Source: Collybia mongolica
Lineage: Eukaryota > Basidiomycota > Agaricomycetes > Agaricales > Clitocybaceae
Assembly (NCBI GenBank): GCA_013420905.1
Contig: JAAXNY010000011.1
Span: 248,001 to 312,000, forward strand
Length of the DNA stretch: 64,000 bases
Direction of reading: 5' to 3'
In this document: positions 32,786 to 43,400 of the stretch, in pieces
How the letters are laid out: each line of letters begins with the position of its first letter
Numbering within the stretch: the first letter of the stretch is position 1
Translations under genes and position numbers: made by a program
The notes under the pieces: model-generated
Database searches by the model: none
What the model was told of the DNA's origin: nothing
The model's input: the letters and a program-made list of their open reading frames with translations, nothing else

Positions 32786-34434
32786 ACCAGCTGTGCCCAT
32801 ACATTGCTTCAGCTCCATCAATTCCTTTGTGTGCAATAGAATCAGCACTGTGGTATACCTTGCCATCTCCAGGAAACATATCCAGTACTTTTTTATTGAG
32901 AGAGTCAACATCATCATTTCTGGCAGAAAGAATAGCTTTCTCAGAATAAAATATATCAGGTTTTAGGACAGGGTTTCCAATATCAGGATATATTGCATCA
33001 ATTAGAGACTTCACAGTATTCTTAGCACAACAGAAGTTGTCAGGTAAGGTGACATTTCCATTGTCATCTGTAAGCTTCCCATGGCCAACTTCAACTTGCC
33101 ATTTGGCAAAATTGGTTTCATTCTCAGTAACACCATTTAAGCACATATTTTTGTTCAGCTTGAGTATCTGAAGCTCACCCCACAATGGAGAGTGCATGTG
33201 ACAGGCACCCACAGTCTGTGCACGTGAACACTTAGGAACAACAGGTAGGATTTGTTGATAGTCACCACCAAATACCACAGTTAATCCCCCAAAGGTTCTA
33301 TTATCTCCCCTAATATCCTGGCATAGCCAGTTAACTGCATCAAAGACATGATGATGCTGCATAAGAGCCTCATCCCATAGTATGAGGTCAGTTTGTTGCA
33401 AAAGCTTAGCTTCTGGAGTCCCTTTACTAATTCTACATGTAGCTGATTCATAGACCTTCAGAGGAATTTTAAAGCAGAAATGAGCAGTCCTTCCTCCTAC
33501 TAGTAATAGTGCTGCAATTCCAGATGAAGCCACACATAAGTCAATCTTTCTCTGGCCTCTGAAATAGCAACACAGGGTGTTATAGACAAATGTTTTGCCA
33601 CAACCTCCAGAGCCATTGAGAAAGAATGATTGTCCAGACTTGGTTTTCACAGCTTCCTTGACTGCATTGAATGCAGCTTTCTGTTCATTATTCAGCTGTT
33701 CTGACTGTTCTAAATACTCTGCAAACTGTTCTGCATCATCATAATTCTGTTGCTCTTGAATAAGAGTATTTCCCAGCTGGATAGCCCAATCCATCTGAGA
33801 TGTTGGCATTCCAATAATTGAAGTCAATGATTTATTACTTCATGCCAGTATCTGCTCAATCAGGTATAAACCATAGTCATAGACTTGCTCTTCTGTTGGA
33901 TTTGCCACACCTCCCTTTGTTCTTAGCCAGTAAGCAAGGTCATCACAAATATTCTCACAGAACTGGTTCCATAAGGCTATTGGATCAGAAGGCTGACATT
34001 CAGCCAGAATCATTGCAAATAGAGAACAGAGTTGTCTGCCTGTTTGCATAAGTAATGCCTCAGTCAAGGCTTGAATCCACTCCTGATCATCATCTAATAG
34101 TCCCCTTGCACAGCATGGCTCATGAAAAGAGGGATATAATCTGCCTTCAAAAGTGGCCAAATCTTCATAAGATTTTGGGCCTTTAACTGCAGTCAAAAGT
34201 AGGCACAGATAGAAACATTCTCCAGAAGCAGAATGAGCATAGTACATTCTGCCAATAGCAAAGCCCCGCTCTCTGAGTTTTCCATTTTTTTGTTTTGTCT
34301 ACCCAAACAATTTTTTTAGGAAAGTCCTGATATAAGAGATCCTTGGCTTCATCAGAAAATTTGATATTAGCCTTAAAGAATCCTGTTAGGGTAGTATCTT
34401 GCATGGCTGCTCTTTCCACAACCTGTTGATTCAT
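32786..34434 (-). pseudogene. Helitron helicase region (Pif1-like), two lesions
   Basis: Order on the minus strand: MNQQVVERAAMQDTTLTGFF (linker after the Rep domain), FPKKIVWVDKTKKW, GFAIGRMYYAHSASGECFYL, then the helicase with Walker A NGSGGCGKTFVYNTL (about 33590), ASSGIAALLL, the DE motif LILWDEALM (about 33385) and VFGGDYQQILPVV (about 33240), ending GKVYHSADSIA. A one-base frame change near 34280 and a TGA at 33840-33842 split it. Motifs V-VI and the C-terminus are missing; equivalents of them survive as a different fragment at 12050-12350. The HUH nuclease is also absent, so this piece is not autonomous. Confidence 0.88.
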
Positions 34435-34436
34435 AA

Positions 34437-35400
34437 TTTTATAAGCAGTAGTACCATTTACATGCCTATTTTATTGTTTTAGTCTGAGCATCTGAATCTT
34501 GTCAGACAATACACACACAAATAAGTTAAGGATAACAGATAACATTTGTTGACTTAGTCTACTTTAGTGGTAGTTATCCTGTGTTGTAAAGCAGGTGACT
34601 TAGCATGTGATACCTGGATAGATGTTTTTTTCATATTTAAATATATAATGTAATATAATGTAATTAAAATAGGATTTGTAATGTTGGAATATATTGTGTG
34701 AATCCGAGGTTTACATCAGAATTGGTCAGATAAAGTCATTTTCATTTTTGTCTGTCTGCTGTTGATTTGTAAAATTTTATGAGTAGTAGCACCATTTCAA
34801 TGTACTGAAATTTATGAGGAAGTGTACACACAAATGGGTTAATATTTATTGATTTTGTGTGCTTTGGAGGTCATGTGATGTGGTTGTCATGTGGTGTTTT
34901 GAGGCAGGTGACTTGAGCTGGTTTGAACAGGTGATTAGGGCAGGTGATTAGAGCAGGTGATTAGAGCAGGTGACTTGAGCAGGTGATGTGGCATGTGACT
35001 TTAACAATTTTCTTGCTTTGTCATCCTTAGTCAGCACTCTACTTAAAAGACAACTTTTTTGCTGCTTTGTCAGACTTAGTCAGTGTTTAGTCAGGATTAG
35101 TCACAATCAATTCCCACGTTCCTGGTACTTTAATATATACACAAGCTTATGGCCCGTGGCTACACCACGGAACTGTGGCACTGGGCCATAGTTCACTACA
35201 AATCCTTGGCTTGCTGGGGGCTCTGCCCCAGACCCCCCCTTCATCCCAGAATTTTTATCACACATCACATGTCAAGAGTTTAGTCAGTGCCTTTACTTTC
35301 ATGGAGAAATCTTATATACTGTATCCAACATATTATATAACCCAATATCCTATAAAACCCCACATTGTATCATTTCAGTTGCACCCCAATCCTTGTCTTT
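34437..35400. repeat. AT-rich dispersed repeat R-C, copy 1
   Basis: Parallels 37680-38595: tttataagcagtag.., aaataagttaaggataacag, aaagcaggtga, repeated gcaggtga units (about 34912-34990) and a final gcttatggcccgtggctaca..ctgggggctctgcccc.gaccccc block. It abuts Helitron coding sequence at its left edge, as copy 2 follows a decayed helicase piece, so R-C is likely part of a Helitron family. The gcaggtgattagagcaggtgatt stretch is a short local tandem repeat. Confidence 0.7.
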
Positions 35401-35739
35401 ATCTTGGAACTTCTTTGGAGCCAGTTACTCTATTGTATCCTATTGCATCCTACTGCACATGCCTGGAAACAAAACATACACTCTCAGCTTACTATTTTTA
35501 TTGCCATCTTATTCATATAGCCCATATCATACTTACAGTCACTATTTATCTCTTAAGGCTCCAATTCTTTTATTTGTTTACTGTTTACCATTTCTGTCTA
35601 GTGTACTGACCACCTATCTAAATGGTAAACAACTGGTAAACTTGGGTGGAGTGGGCCAACACATTGTGTGGCAGGTACTCATTCTTTATTTCTTTTCTTA
35701 GGAGAACTAAGTCCATTCTACATTCAGGAAGTTGTAAAT

Positions 35740-36505
35740 GACTAGAAACAATGTAGATGATAGTTTATAGAGGTCATGTGACCCTGGGAAAATGCTACCA
35801 AGCAAACAAGCAATGCCTGTGCACAAAAACCATCAGAACTTACTTTTCCCAGGATCATGGACACTAAATGAGCATTCAGATTGTTGTCATGTATTTGGTA
35901 TGCTTATGTGATGGAATAGATCATGTGACATATGTCAATATATAGAGAATTCAATCCTCTTTGTATTTCAGGTAAATATAGTAGTAGTTGTTGATTATTC
36001 CAATGTTTAGTGTAATTTCCCACAAGGGTCATGTTTGGTAAGGGTCATTGTTGTTATAAGATGTTTGTTCATCTTTGGTATAACACACAGACCTTCAAAA
36101 CTAGCTGAATCTGGACATTTCTGATATTTCGCTCAAAATAGACCATGGGAAAAATGTGCTCAACAAGGAAATTGTAGAGCCATGTTTGTACATTCCAAAC
36201 ATATAAAAACAAAGTTAATAGCTTTACTGGTTATGGAGAAAATCACAAAATAAATTTTGAAACGCGACGCTCAGAAATATTAGATATGCATAATTTTGAT
36301 GGCATCATCAAAGGCATTATGTAAGCATCCCAAATACATGCAAATTATGTCACAATACTTTGTATTTGTAGAGAAATGCTGTAAAAAGCCATAAGAGAAG
36401 AAAAATCCCATTATGGAAATATTTTCCCGCGGTGTTGAAATATGAATCAATGAATGAATGAATCACCTTTCTGCCCGAAAACTGGGTTGATAAAGAACTC
36501 GTCTT
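35740..36505 (+). repeat. dispersed repeat R4, copy 2 (uninterrupted)
   Basis: Full-length counterpart of 8538-8830 plus 10145-10610. It carries the empty insertion site cattgttgttataagatg at about 36048, which dates the 8831-10144 element as a later insertion. No ORF. Confidence 0.8.
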
Positions 36506-37344
36506 TAGTAAACTAAAGAACTTGTAACAAACAGTGGTAAATGGTCACCATGAGTGGTGGGGTGGTGATACTACAGCATGCTGTATCCGTATTTACATCA
36601 TATAGCTTCCTATAATTGGCAAATGTCAAATGGCATATACTATAAATATCCATTCTATGGCTGTTAAGGAGATATGTACTTATATGAAAGATGGCCAAGG
36701 TTCCTTAGATTTGTTCAAACTTCATCATTTGTTTGCTGATAGTCCATTACTATTCACTTGATGCATTAATGTTTATTTGAGTCTTTCTGTCCTCAATAGC
36801 CTTCTTGTTATTTGGTAAATGTTTAGTTTACACCATTTTATAAACAAATACTAAATGGTTAGAGCCCTATAACCTCCTATACCTGCAAATTTCATAATAT
36901 CACCTCAGTCCTGCTTTCAGATATGGCCCTTTACTATTCCAATCCAGCAGTTGGTCAACCACCTTATGCATTATTGTCATATCCTATTTTACCCTGTCTT
37001 CTTGGTTTTACAAACCTACTCTTGCATATCCATATGTGTGTTATTGCCATAATTATGTCTATATTTCCCCTCTGCAGATAAATAATTATGAATATATAAC
37101 TTGGTTGAACTGTAACTCAAACAGTGGATACAAATAGTCTAAGGTCAGATTCAACATTGTATAATTATTATCCTACCACATTTGTTGATTGCCATACATA
37201 ATCCATCATGAAAAGGTAATTATCATTGGCTTAATTTAACAAATATCAGCTTTTCTCAAATTCTTGAAATCAATGTTTCTACCCATTATATTTTCTTTTA
37301 ATCAATTACACTATTTCACTTGATCATTTGCACTGGATTCCAGT
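36506..37344. other. AT-rich region without recognisable genes
   Basis: No frames with motifs, no clear repeat pairs within the window, and high AT content. I see nothing supportable in it. Confidence 0.4.
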
Positions 37345-37640
37345 TGCTTTAAATATAAGCTTAGAAAGAGGTAGCTCTGATCCATGGATAGAGTTCAAGT
37401 ATTCAATTAGGATACAGTGCTGTGGCTCCATCAATTCTGTCAAGTGCAATAGAATTTGTAATGTGGTATGCATACCTTGGCATTTCCAGGAATTATTTCC
37501 AGTATTTTGGAAGAGTTTATATCATTGTATTTGGTGGAAAGAGAGTCTTTTATAGTGTATAATGTATCAGGTTTTAAAACAGGATTTGTAATCTTAGAAT
37601 ACATTGCATTGATTAAAGGCTTGATGGCAGAATTGATTAG
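37345..37640 (-). pseudogene. decayed Helitron helicase fragment
   Basis: DNA similarity, not an open frame, identifies it. ccatcaattctgtcaagtgcaatagaa.. and gtatcaggttttaaaacagg.. (37425-37600) parallel 32812-33000 of the intact helicase. The left part (37345-37415, ttagaaagaggtagc.ctgat..) parallels 12285-12350. It therefore joins two helicase segments that lie apart elsewhere, in the order expected of a complete gene. Many substitutions and indels. Confidence 0.7.
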
Positions 37641-37679
37641 GTAAAGTCATTTCCATGTTTGTCTGTATATTCTTGATTT

Positions 37680-38595
37680 GTAATTTTATAAGCAGTAGCA
37701 ACATTTAAATACCTATTTTACTGTTTTAGTTGAGCATCTGAAACTTGTCAGGCAGTATACACATACAAATAAGTTAAGGATAACAGATAATATTTATTGA
37801 CTTTAGTCCACTTTAGTTGTGGTTATCCTGTGCTGTAAAGCAGGTGATTATATTGTTTTGAGGCAGGTGACTTAACATGTGATCATGACTTGGATAGAAC
37901 ATTTTTTTTGAATAAATATAATGTAATGTGATGTAATTAAAATAGGGTTTGTTTGGAATATATTCTGTCAATTAAAGGTTTTATAGCAGAATTGGTCAGG
38001 TAAAAGTCATTTTCATTTTTATCTGTCTGTAATTTCATGAGCAGTAGCACCATTTGAATGTATTTTTTATAATTTAGTTTGGGCATCTGAGTGTGCATAT
38101 AAATGGGTTAATATTTATTAATTTTGTGTGCTTTAGAGGTCATGTGATGTGGTGGTCATGTTATGTTTTGAGGCAGGTGACTTGAACCGGTTTCAGCAGG
38201 TGACATGAGCAGGTGATCTGAAGTGACATAGCATGTGACTCAAACACCTTTTCCTGCTTTGTCAGTCTTAGTCAGCACTCTACTTAAAAGATAACTTTTT
38301 GTTGCTTTGTCAGACTTAGTCAGCGCTTAGTCAGGATTAGTCACAATCAAATTCACACACTAACTGTATTTTATAATAGACAGACAAGCTTATGGCCCAT
38401 GGCTATGCCACGGCACTGTGGTGCTGGGCCATGGTTCATCACAGATCTTCCAGGTTGCTGGGGGCTCTGCCCCTAGACCCCCTATTCAACCTGGAATATT
38501 TATCATATGTCCATCTCAATTTTCTAGTCATTACTTTACTTTTATGGAGAAATCTTATATACTATATCCAGCATATTCCATAACCCAATATCCAA
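37680..38595. repeat. AT-rich dispersed repeat R-C, copy 2
   Basis: Diverged copy of 34437-35400 with the same order of landmarks, ending acccaatatcc, where R-A copy 2 starts abruptly. In copy 1 the same acccaatatcc runs on into tataaaacccc, so 38595/38596 is a junction. Confidence 0.7.
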
Positions 38596-39886
38596 CTTGA
38601 GGTAGAGGGCCATTACTGGCAGATACGAGTCCTTATGTTTTTTTTTTGATTAACTTTTCTTTATATTTCTAGAACCAGGTTGTTGCAATAGAACTAGCTA
38701 TCCAGAATCTATTCAACCTTATATTACTTTTTGTCATTGATAAGTTTGGTTCTGGAACACTTGTTAGGCATTGTTCTAGAATTAGATTGTAGGGTACAGG
38801 GAGTAGCTTGACAACATGGAAGGCCTGATGGATACACAACATGAAGATGTAATATGACCACACATTCGAGCTTGCCAAATACTTGTTGCACTTCTGTAAG
38901 GGGTCATGTTGCCAAGAGGCTCAGACAGGGAGCAGTATACACAGTATGAACAACCACACAGGGAAGGGATGAGCATAGAGCACTAGAAGCTTGACTATGA
39001 GTAGAGAACCCAGCCCAAGTCTATTGCAAAGGTGCCCTTCCATAGAGAGGAAGGGGCACCTTATATACAGTACATTATGCCTATGTCTCAAATAACAACA
39101 GAATCTGATATTAGTAACTCTACTGATGTAACAATTCATCTGTGATATGTCAACTATTTATCAAGGGGTTAAAGCAGTGTGTGTCAGAATAATATGTATA
39201 ACAGTGAGGCTATGCAAGCTGTGCAATGGTGATCCTGATGGCTAGATGTGGACAAACAAGTGATGCCCTTACAACTTCACCCATATCCATAGTGTATGAT
39301 ATAAGCAACTGCATATGAATTGCCAATAGAAGTTGGTGTTTATAGATCCTATACAAATATCCACCAATAAAATGTAACAATATATGTATATCTAGACATT
39401 TTCCTTAAAAACAAGTCAGCTGGTAAAGTGGGGACTCAGACTCTCTGAGATGGACTGTGTTAAAAAATTAACAAACTTGAAAATGTAGATCTATATTTGT
39501 ATATATTCCAAATACACAACCAACTCAGTAGCTTCTCTGGAGACTTTACACTGAGCAACATGAGGCGCACAGACCACACAGACAAATGCAGATGTTTGCA
39601 AACTAAGCTCAGACCTCATTTTGCAGTCTGCATCTGAACCAAGTCAAAGCTGAGTCCATAAATCCACACTGTTACTTGGATGCTCAGACCCAGCTGGGAA
39701 CAACTCCTCATGAAGTCCATGCAGACTGTCCAGATTGCTTACTTATTCATAGTTACCATTTCTTATTTAATGTACAAAAATGCAATATTTTGGAGAGTCA
39801 AATACAAGGCCTCAAGGTTACATGTCATGTGCATAAAGCATGCAGATTAACCATTTGGTAATATGAGCTTGTCAGTCCAAGGTGCT
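38596..39886 (-). repeat. Helitron-derived dispersed repeat R-A, copy 2
   Basis: Matches 7281-8537 throughout, from acttgaggtagagg to gtcagtccaaggtgct, with scattered substitutions and a few indels (an extra gatataagcaactgcatatg near 39298). No Helitron coding sequence follows its left edge. Confidence 0.8.
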
Positions 39887-40276
39887 TGTTTTTATAATGA
39901 CCCCTGCTGCCTACTCTTGGCCATTACTGGCAGTGGCTGAATGTTGTTGATAGGTACTACATCACCTGTCAGCCTTGTTGTCGACCACCACCACCACTAC
40001 ATCCCCTGCTGCCCCTCCCATCACCTCCCTGCCTCATGATTGTGTACATACTGCCAAATACAATACCAGGTCCCACTGCCATGGATACCACCACCCTCTC
40101 TCATACCCACCCCTCTCAGTGAAAATAACAACTGCAAAATCACAACAATAAGAGCTGCAGGAAGAACTACAGAGGCACCTGTCACTGCCTGCCCACTTCT
40201 GCTAGTGAGCAGCTAGCATGGTGGACATGGGTGGTGCAGTGGTGTATTCCATATGGTAGAACCATCACCTGGTGGG
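39887..40276. other. no recognisable gene
   Basis: C-rich stretch with accaccaccaccac-type simple sequence near 39988. No ORF or terminal repeats recognised. Confidence 0.4.
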
Positions 40277-40781
40277 TGTAAGGGGAACTCCATTTCCGCC
40301 TTACTTCGCCGATCTAGCCTTACTTCGCCGAATCTCACTCCGCTGACTTCTACTTCACCGATTCGCGACTCAGTCATCCTGCCGACTTACGATACAATTT
40401 CTCTGCTTACTTCGCGCTCACTTGATTACATGCACTACATCACACGTTCATTACCTACGCCCACACGCACCCCCACTCTCTACTTCGCGCGCAGTTCGCC
40501 ACCGGACTTCGCACTTGTTCGGACTATCAAGGGCACGGTCACATGACCTTCGCTAGCCCAACGCGTGTCGTCGTACCGCACCGGGAACGTGTATTTAATG
40601 TAGTACTAGGTATATAGCACACCCCCCCTGATGGAGGCTCCTCAGAGAATTCTCTTAGGATCCCCTCCACCAGGTGAGTAGTACATATGTCGTACAAGTG
40701 AATACATCTCTTAGGATCCCCTCCACCAGCGTCGGCCCGCTCTACTAAGTTCGCGCACACTCCGCCGGAGTTGCCCTTACA
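40277..40781 (+). repeat. LTR of another retrotransposon family
   Basis: A 505-bp unit begins tgtaaggggaactcc and ends ggagttgcccttaca, a TG..CA LTR with 15-base imperfect inverted ends. It contains a short direct repeat, ctcttaggatcccctccacc (about 40651 and 40709). No TSD is found, and about 85 bases of probable leader follow before sequence switches at 40867 into the integrase of element B'. It is likely a 5' LTR joined by deletion or recombination. Confidence 0.6.
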
Positions 40782-40866
40782 GTAGAATTCTCTCACCAGC
40801 AGAGACCGCGACCTCACCGCAGCCATTGCCAAATTCCGATCGGCAGAAACTGTCAGCTCCGATACA

Positions 40867-41818
40867 GGTAATTTCTATCCCTTGCACTAAAACGATCGAT
40901 GCTTTAGGAACGGCGAATCTTTATCTGGAACGCGTTTATAAAAGATTTGGACTACCCGACACTTTTCTATCAGATCGAGGCCCTCAATTTGCAGCAAAAG
41001 TTTTCAAAGAACTAGGAAAACTCCTTGGAATCAAACTCGTAATGAGCACAGCATATCATCCACAAACAGATGGAGAAACGGAGAGATTAAACCAAGAGCT
41101 CGAAATCTACTTCCGCATGTTCTGTCAGAACAACCCGGCAATATGGAAAGAACTTAACTCAATCGCAGAATTCGCGCATAATCAAAAAAATCATTCCACT
41201 ACAAAGAAATCTCCATTCTTCCTAATGATGGGATACGAACCCCAAGCAATTCCATCAGCATTCCAGAAGACGAACGTTCCGAGTGTAGAACAACGAATGA
41301 TTGAGCTTAACAAAGCCCGAGAAGAAGCTATGGCCGCACATGATTTAGCGAGAAGAAAAGTCGCAGAAAGGACAACACGAGGTTTCATTCCATTCAAACA
41401 AGGAGAATACGTTTGGTTAGAAGGAACAAATCTTCGAATTCCTTACCCATCAAAGAAATTAGCACCAAAAAGAGAAGGACCCTTCAAAATCCGAGAAGTC
41501 CTCGGACCAGTGACATACAGACTAGAACTTCCATCACAATGGAAGATTCATCCCGTGTTTCATGCATCACTCCTCACACCATACAAAGAAACCGATACCC
41601 ACGGACCAAACTTCTTAGAACCACCACCGGATCTTGTAAATCAAGAAGAAGAATACGAAGTGGAAGGGATTATTAATCACCGACAACGAGGCCGAGGCTT
41701 CCAATACCTCGTAAAATGGAAAGATTACTCATCCGTGCACAACACATGGGAACCTGAAAGTCACTTAAAAAGGGCTCAAACGATCCTTCAATCCTATCAG
41801 AAGCTACATCGCCTCTAA
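40867..41818 (+). CDS. element B' integrase C-terminal part with chromodomain (truncated)
   Basis: The frame opens at 40826, but native sequence starts at about 40867. It includes FLSDRGPQFAAKVF (second catalytic Asp), YHPQTDGETERLNQELEIYF (catalytic Glu), the GPY/F module (KREGPFKIREVLGPV) and a C-terminal chromodomain, YEVEGIINHR..FQYLVKWKDY and NTWEPESHL. The zinc finger and first Asp are lost, so it cannot integrate DNA. Chromodomains direct chromoviruses to marked chromatin. It ends at the same LHRL* as the intact copy, 52 bases before the accessory ORF. Confidence 0.9.
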
Positions 41819-41870
41819 ACAGACTATCATCTCTCATCGCTCTCAACAAATTTCAAAGCTCATACAAACA

Positions 41871-42884
41871 ATGTCTTCCCCCATCACCAACAACCTTTAC
41901 ATTGCCACCGCCACCCCTCTTAACACTCCTTCCGACACTCCTGTTGTCAACATTGGATCCCAAGAACGTCTCGAGATAGCTACGAAAATCATACGCAGTC
42001 AAAAGTTCTTATCATGGTTCATGAACGAAGAACACCGTGAAAGAATGATCCAAGCGTTTGATCAACCACCGTATAACCAACTCATCGAATTAGTTGGGAA
42101 ATATTTAGAGATTAGGGATATGTTGTACACTCAAACTGCGGATATCAGCCGAGCACTAGATCAGGTCACTGACAAGCTGACGAACACACAAGAATTCCGA
42201 ATTCTAGAAGACTTAATCCCGTTACTACAAGACGGAATTCGATTACCTACGACCACGCCGTCGACACCTACAGAATCGACTACAGATATCTCGACAAGTG
42301 ACAAAGAAACGCAAACATCTCCTCCAAATACACCAACACCTTCAGCGCCCAACTCTCCTATTTATGAACCTGCACCATTACCAATTCCGCCCTTTCGCGA
42401 ACCATCCCCTCCATCCTCGCAACATTCCACCCCTGATCCAAACGACATGGTTCAAAGCAAAGAAGTATTTAAATATTTAGAAGGACGAAAAGGTACAAAA
42501 TCGGTCATAAAGAAGAAGAAAACCCTCAAACCAATCAAATACACGATGAACGCTCTCAATCACGTTGGAAGTCGAGAGAAACCAATCGACCTCACGCAAG
42601 TAGAACGAGCAATCATTTACAAAAACGTGTTATGCTCTCAATGCCTTAACTTCGGACACTCATCAATACACTGCGAAAAACAATATTGTCCAATATGTTA
42701 CAAACCAGCTCCAGGACATCGAAGAGACCAATGTCCTGAAAGACCAATAACTAGGACGGCAGGGTATCACCGAAGCTGGCGACGAGTTGGGGATGAATAT
42801 GAAGATGTAGATGACGGAATTGACGACCCCTTTGACTTCCCAGAAGCCATTGCCAACATGTCAGGAGAGCCAATTGATTTCTAA
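41871..42884 (+). CDS. accessory ORF after pol, double zinc knuckle (element B')
   Basis: 337 codons, intact although the element is truncated. Counterpart of 50087-51097, nearly collinear with mostly identical or conservative residues. N-terminus is helical (RLEIATKIIRSQKFLSWFMN); the middle is Pro/Thr/Ser-rich (PTTTPSTPTES); then a basic KKKKTLKPIKYT; then two zinc-binding motifs CSQCLNFGHSSIHC (CX2CX4HX4C) and CPICYKPAPGHRRDQC (CX2CX6HX4C); then an acidic tail ending GEPIDF. It occupies the env position, but has no signal peptide or membrane segment. RNA binding is inferred from the knuckles. Confidence 0.8.
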   Translation: MSSPITNNLYIATATPLNTPSDTPVVNIGSQERLEIATKIIRSQKFLSWFMNEEHRERMIQAFDQPPYNQLIELVGKYLEIRDMLYTQTADISRALDQVTDKLTNTQEFRILEDLIPLLQDGIRLPTTTPSTPTESTTDISTSDKETQTSPPNTPTPSAPNSPIYEPAPLPIPPFREPSPPSSQHSTPDPNDMVQSKEVFKYLEGRKGTKSVIKKKKTLKPIKYTMNALNHVGSREKPIDLTQVERAIIYKNVLCSQCLNFGHSSIHCEKQYCPICYKPAPGHRRDQCPERPITRTAGYHRSWRRVGDEYEDVDDGIDDPFDFPEAIANMSGEPIDF

Positions 42885-42917
42885 AGCTGGGACGCTTTAG
42901 AGATAGAAGAGGGGTAA

Positions 42918-43381
42918 TGTTACAAATTCCCCTACTTGTCCGGCATATCACTTCTTTTCCCTTTTCTTTTACTATCAGACGCTTATTGACCTTATCTTTG
43001 ACATCCCCATATGCATTCTCTTTCCCATAGTTACTAAGCCTCCTTACTCATCTTCTCAGATAGCTTACTAACTCTTATCTATAACAAATAGCGTAAACAA
43101 CGCTTATCGAACTACTACGTATATATAGGGATACTTTAGTTAGTTAGCTCTTTAGCTTGACCTAGCTGAATTCACCTTATTCATCTATTCTCTTGATGCG
43201 AACTCGATCCTATCCGCCTTACGAAGGGGGTAGTGCATCTCTGATCAGATAAACTCGATAACCTGACTTTAGCCCTATTGAGGGAGTCAATAGACGTTGG
43301 ACTTACAGAAGTCAACGGTCTAAGAACGAACGAACGACTCAGCATATTGATCTAGAGGATAAGGCCTAAACAGCCGTAACA
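42918..43381 (+). repeat. element B' 3' LTR
   Basis: 464 bp, tgttacaaatt...cagccgtaaca, homologous to the B LTRs. Keeps the TATA-like tatatatag (about 43120) and the downstream agcttgacct (about 43155) proposed as the RNA start and self-primer. Preceded by the purine tract agagatagaagagggg. Confidence 0.9.
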
Positions 43382-43400
43382 GTAACTAAACCCGTTGAGA

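Larger units (their letters stand above)
40867..43381 (+). mobile_element. element B', 5'-truncated chromodomain Ty3/gypsy
   Basis: Retains the 3' part of pol (integrase core onward), the accessory ORF and the 3' LTR of the same family as element B (49578-56527). The 5' LTR, gag, protease, RT and RNase H are missing. The break is within integrase, just before VISIPCTKTIDAL. Protein and DNA are similar but clearly diverged from B, so this is an older family member. Confidence 0.85.

Noticed and set aside
35170..35250. Helitron 3' hairpin from gggggctctgccccagacccccc
   Set aside because: A hairpin is possible, but neither copy has a definable CTRR end, so it is listed only as part of repeat R-C.
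34988..35701. ORFs of 67-144 codons in repeat R-C
   Set aside because: Not preserved in the second copy at 37680-38595, so no evidence of coding.
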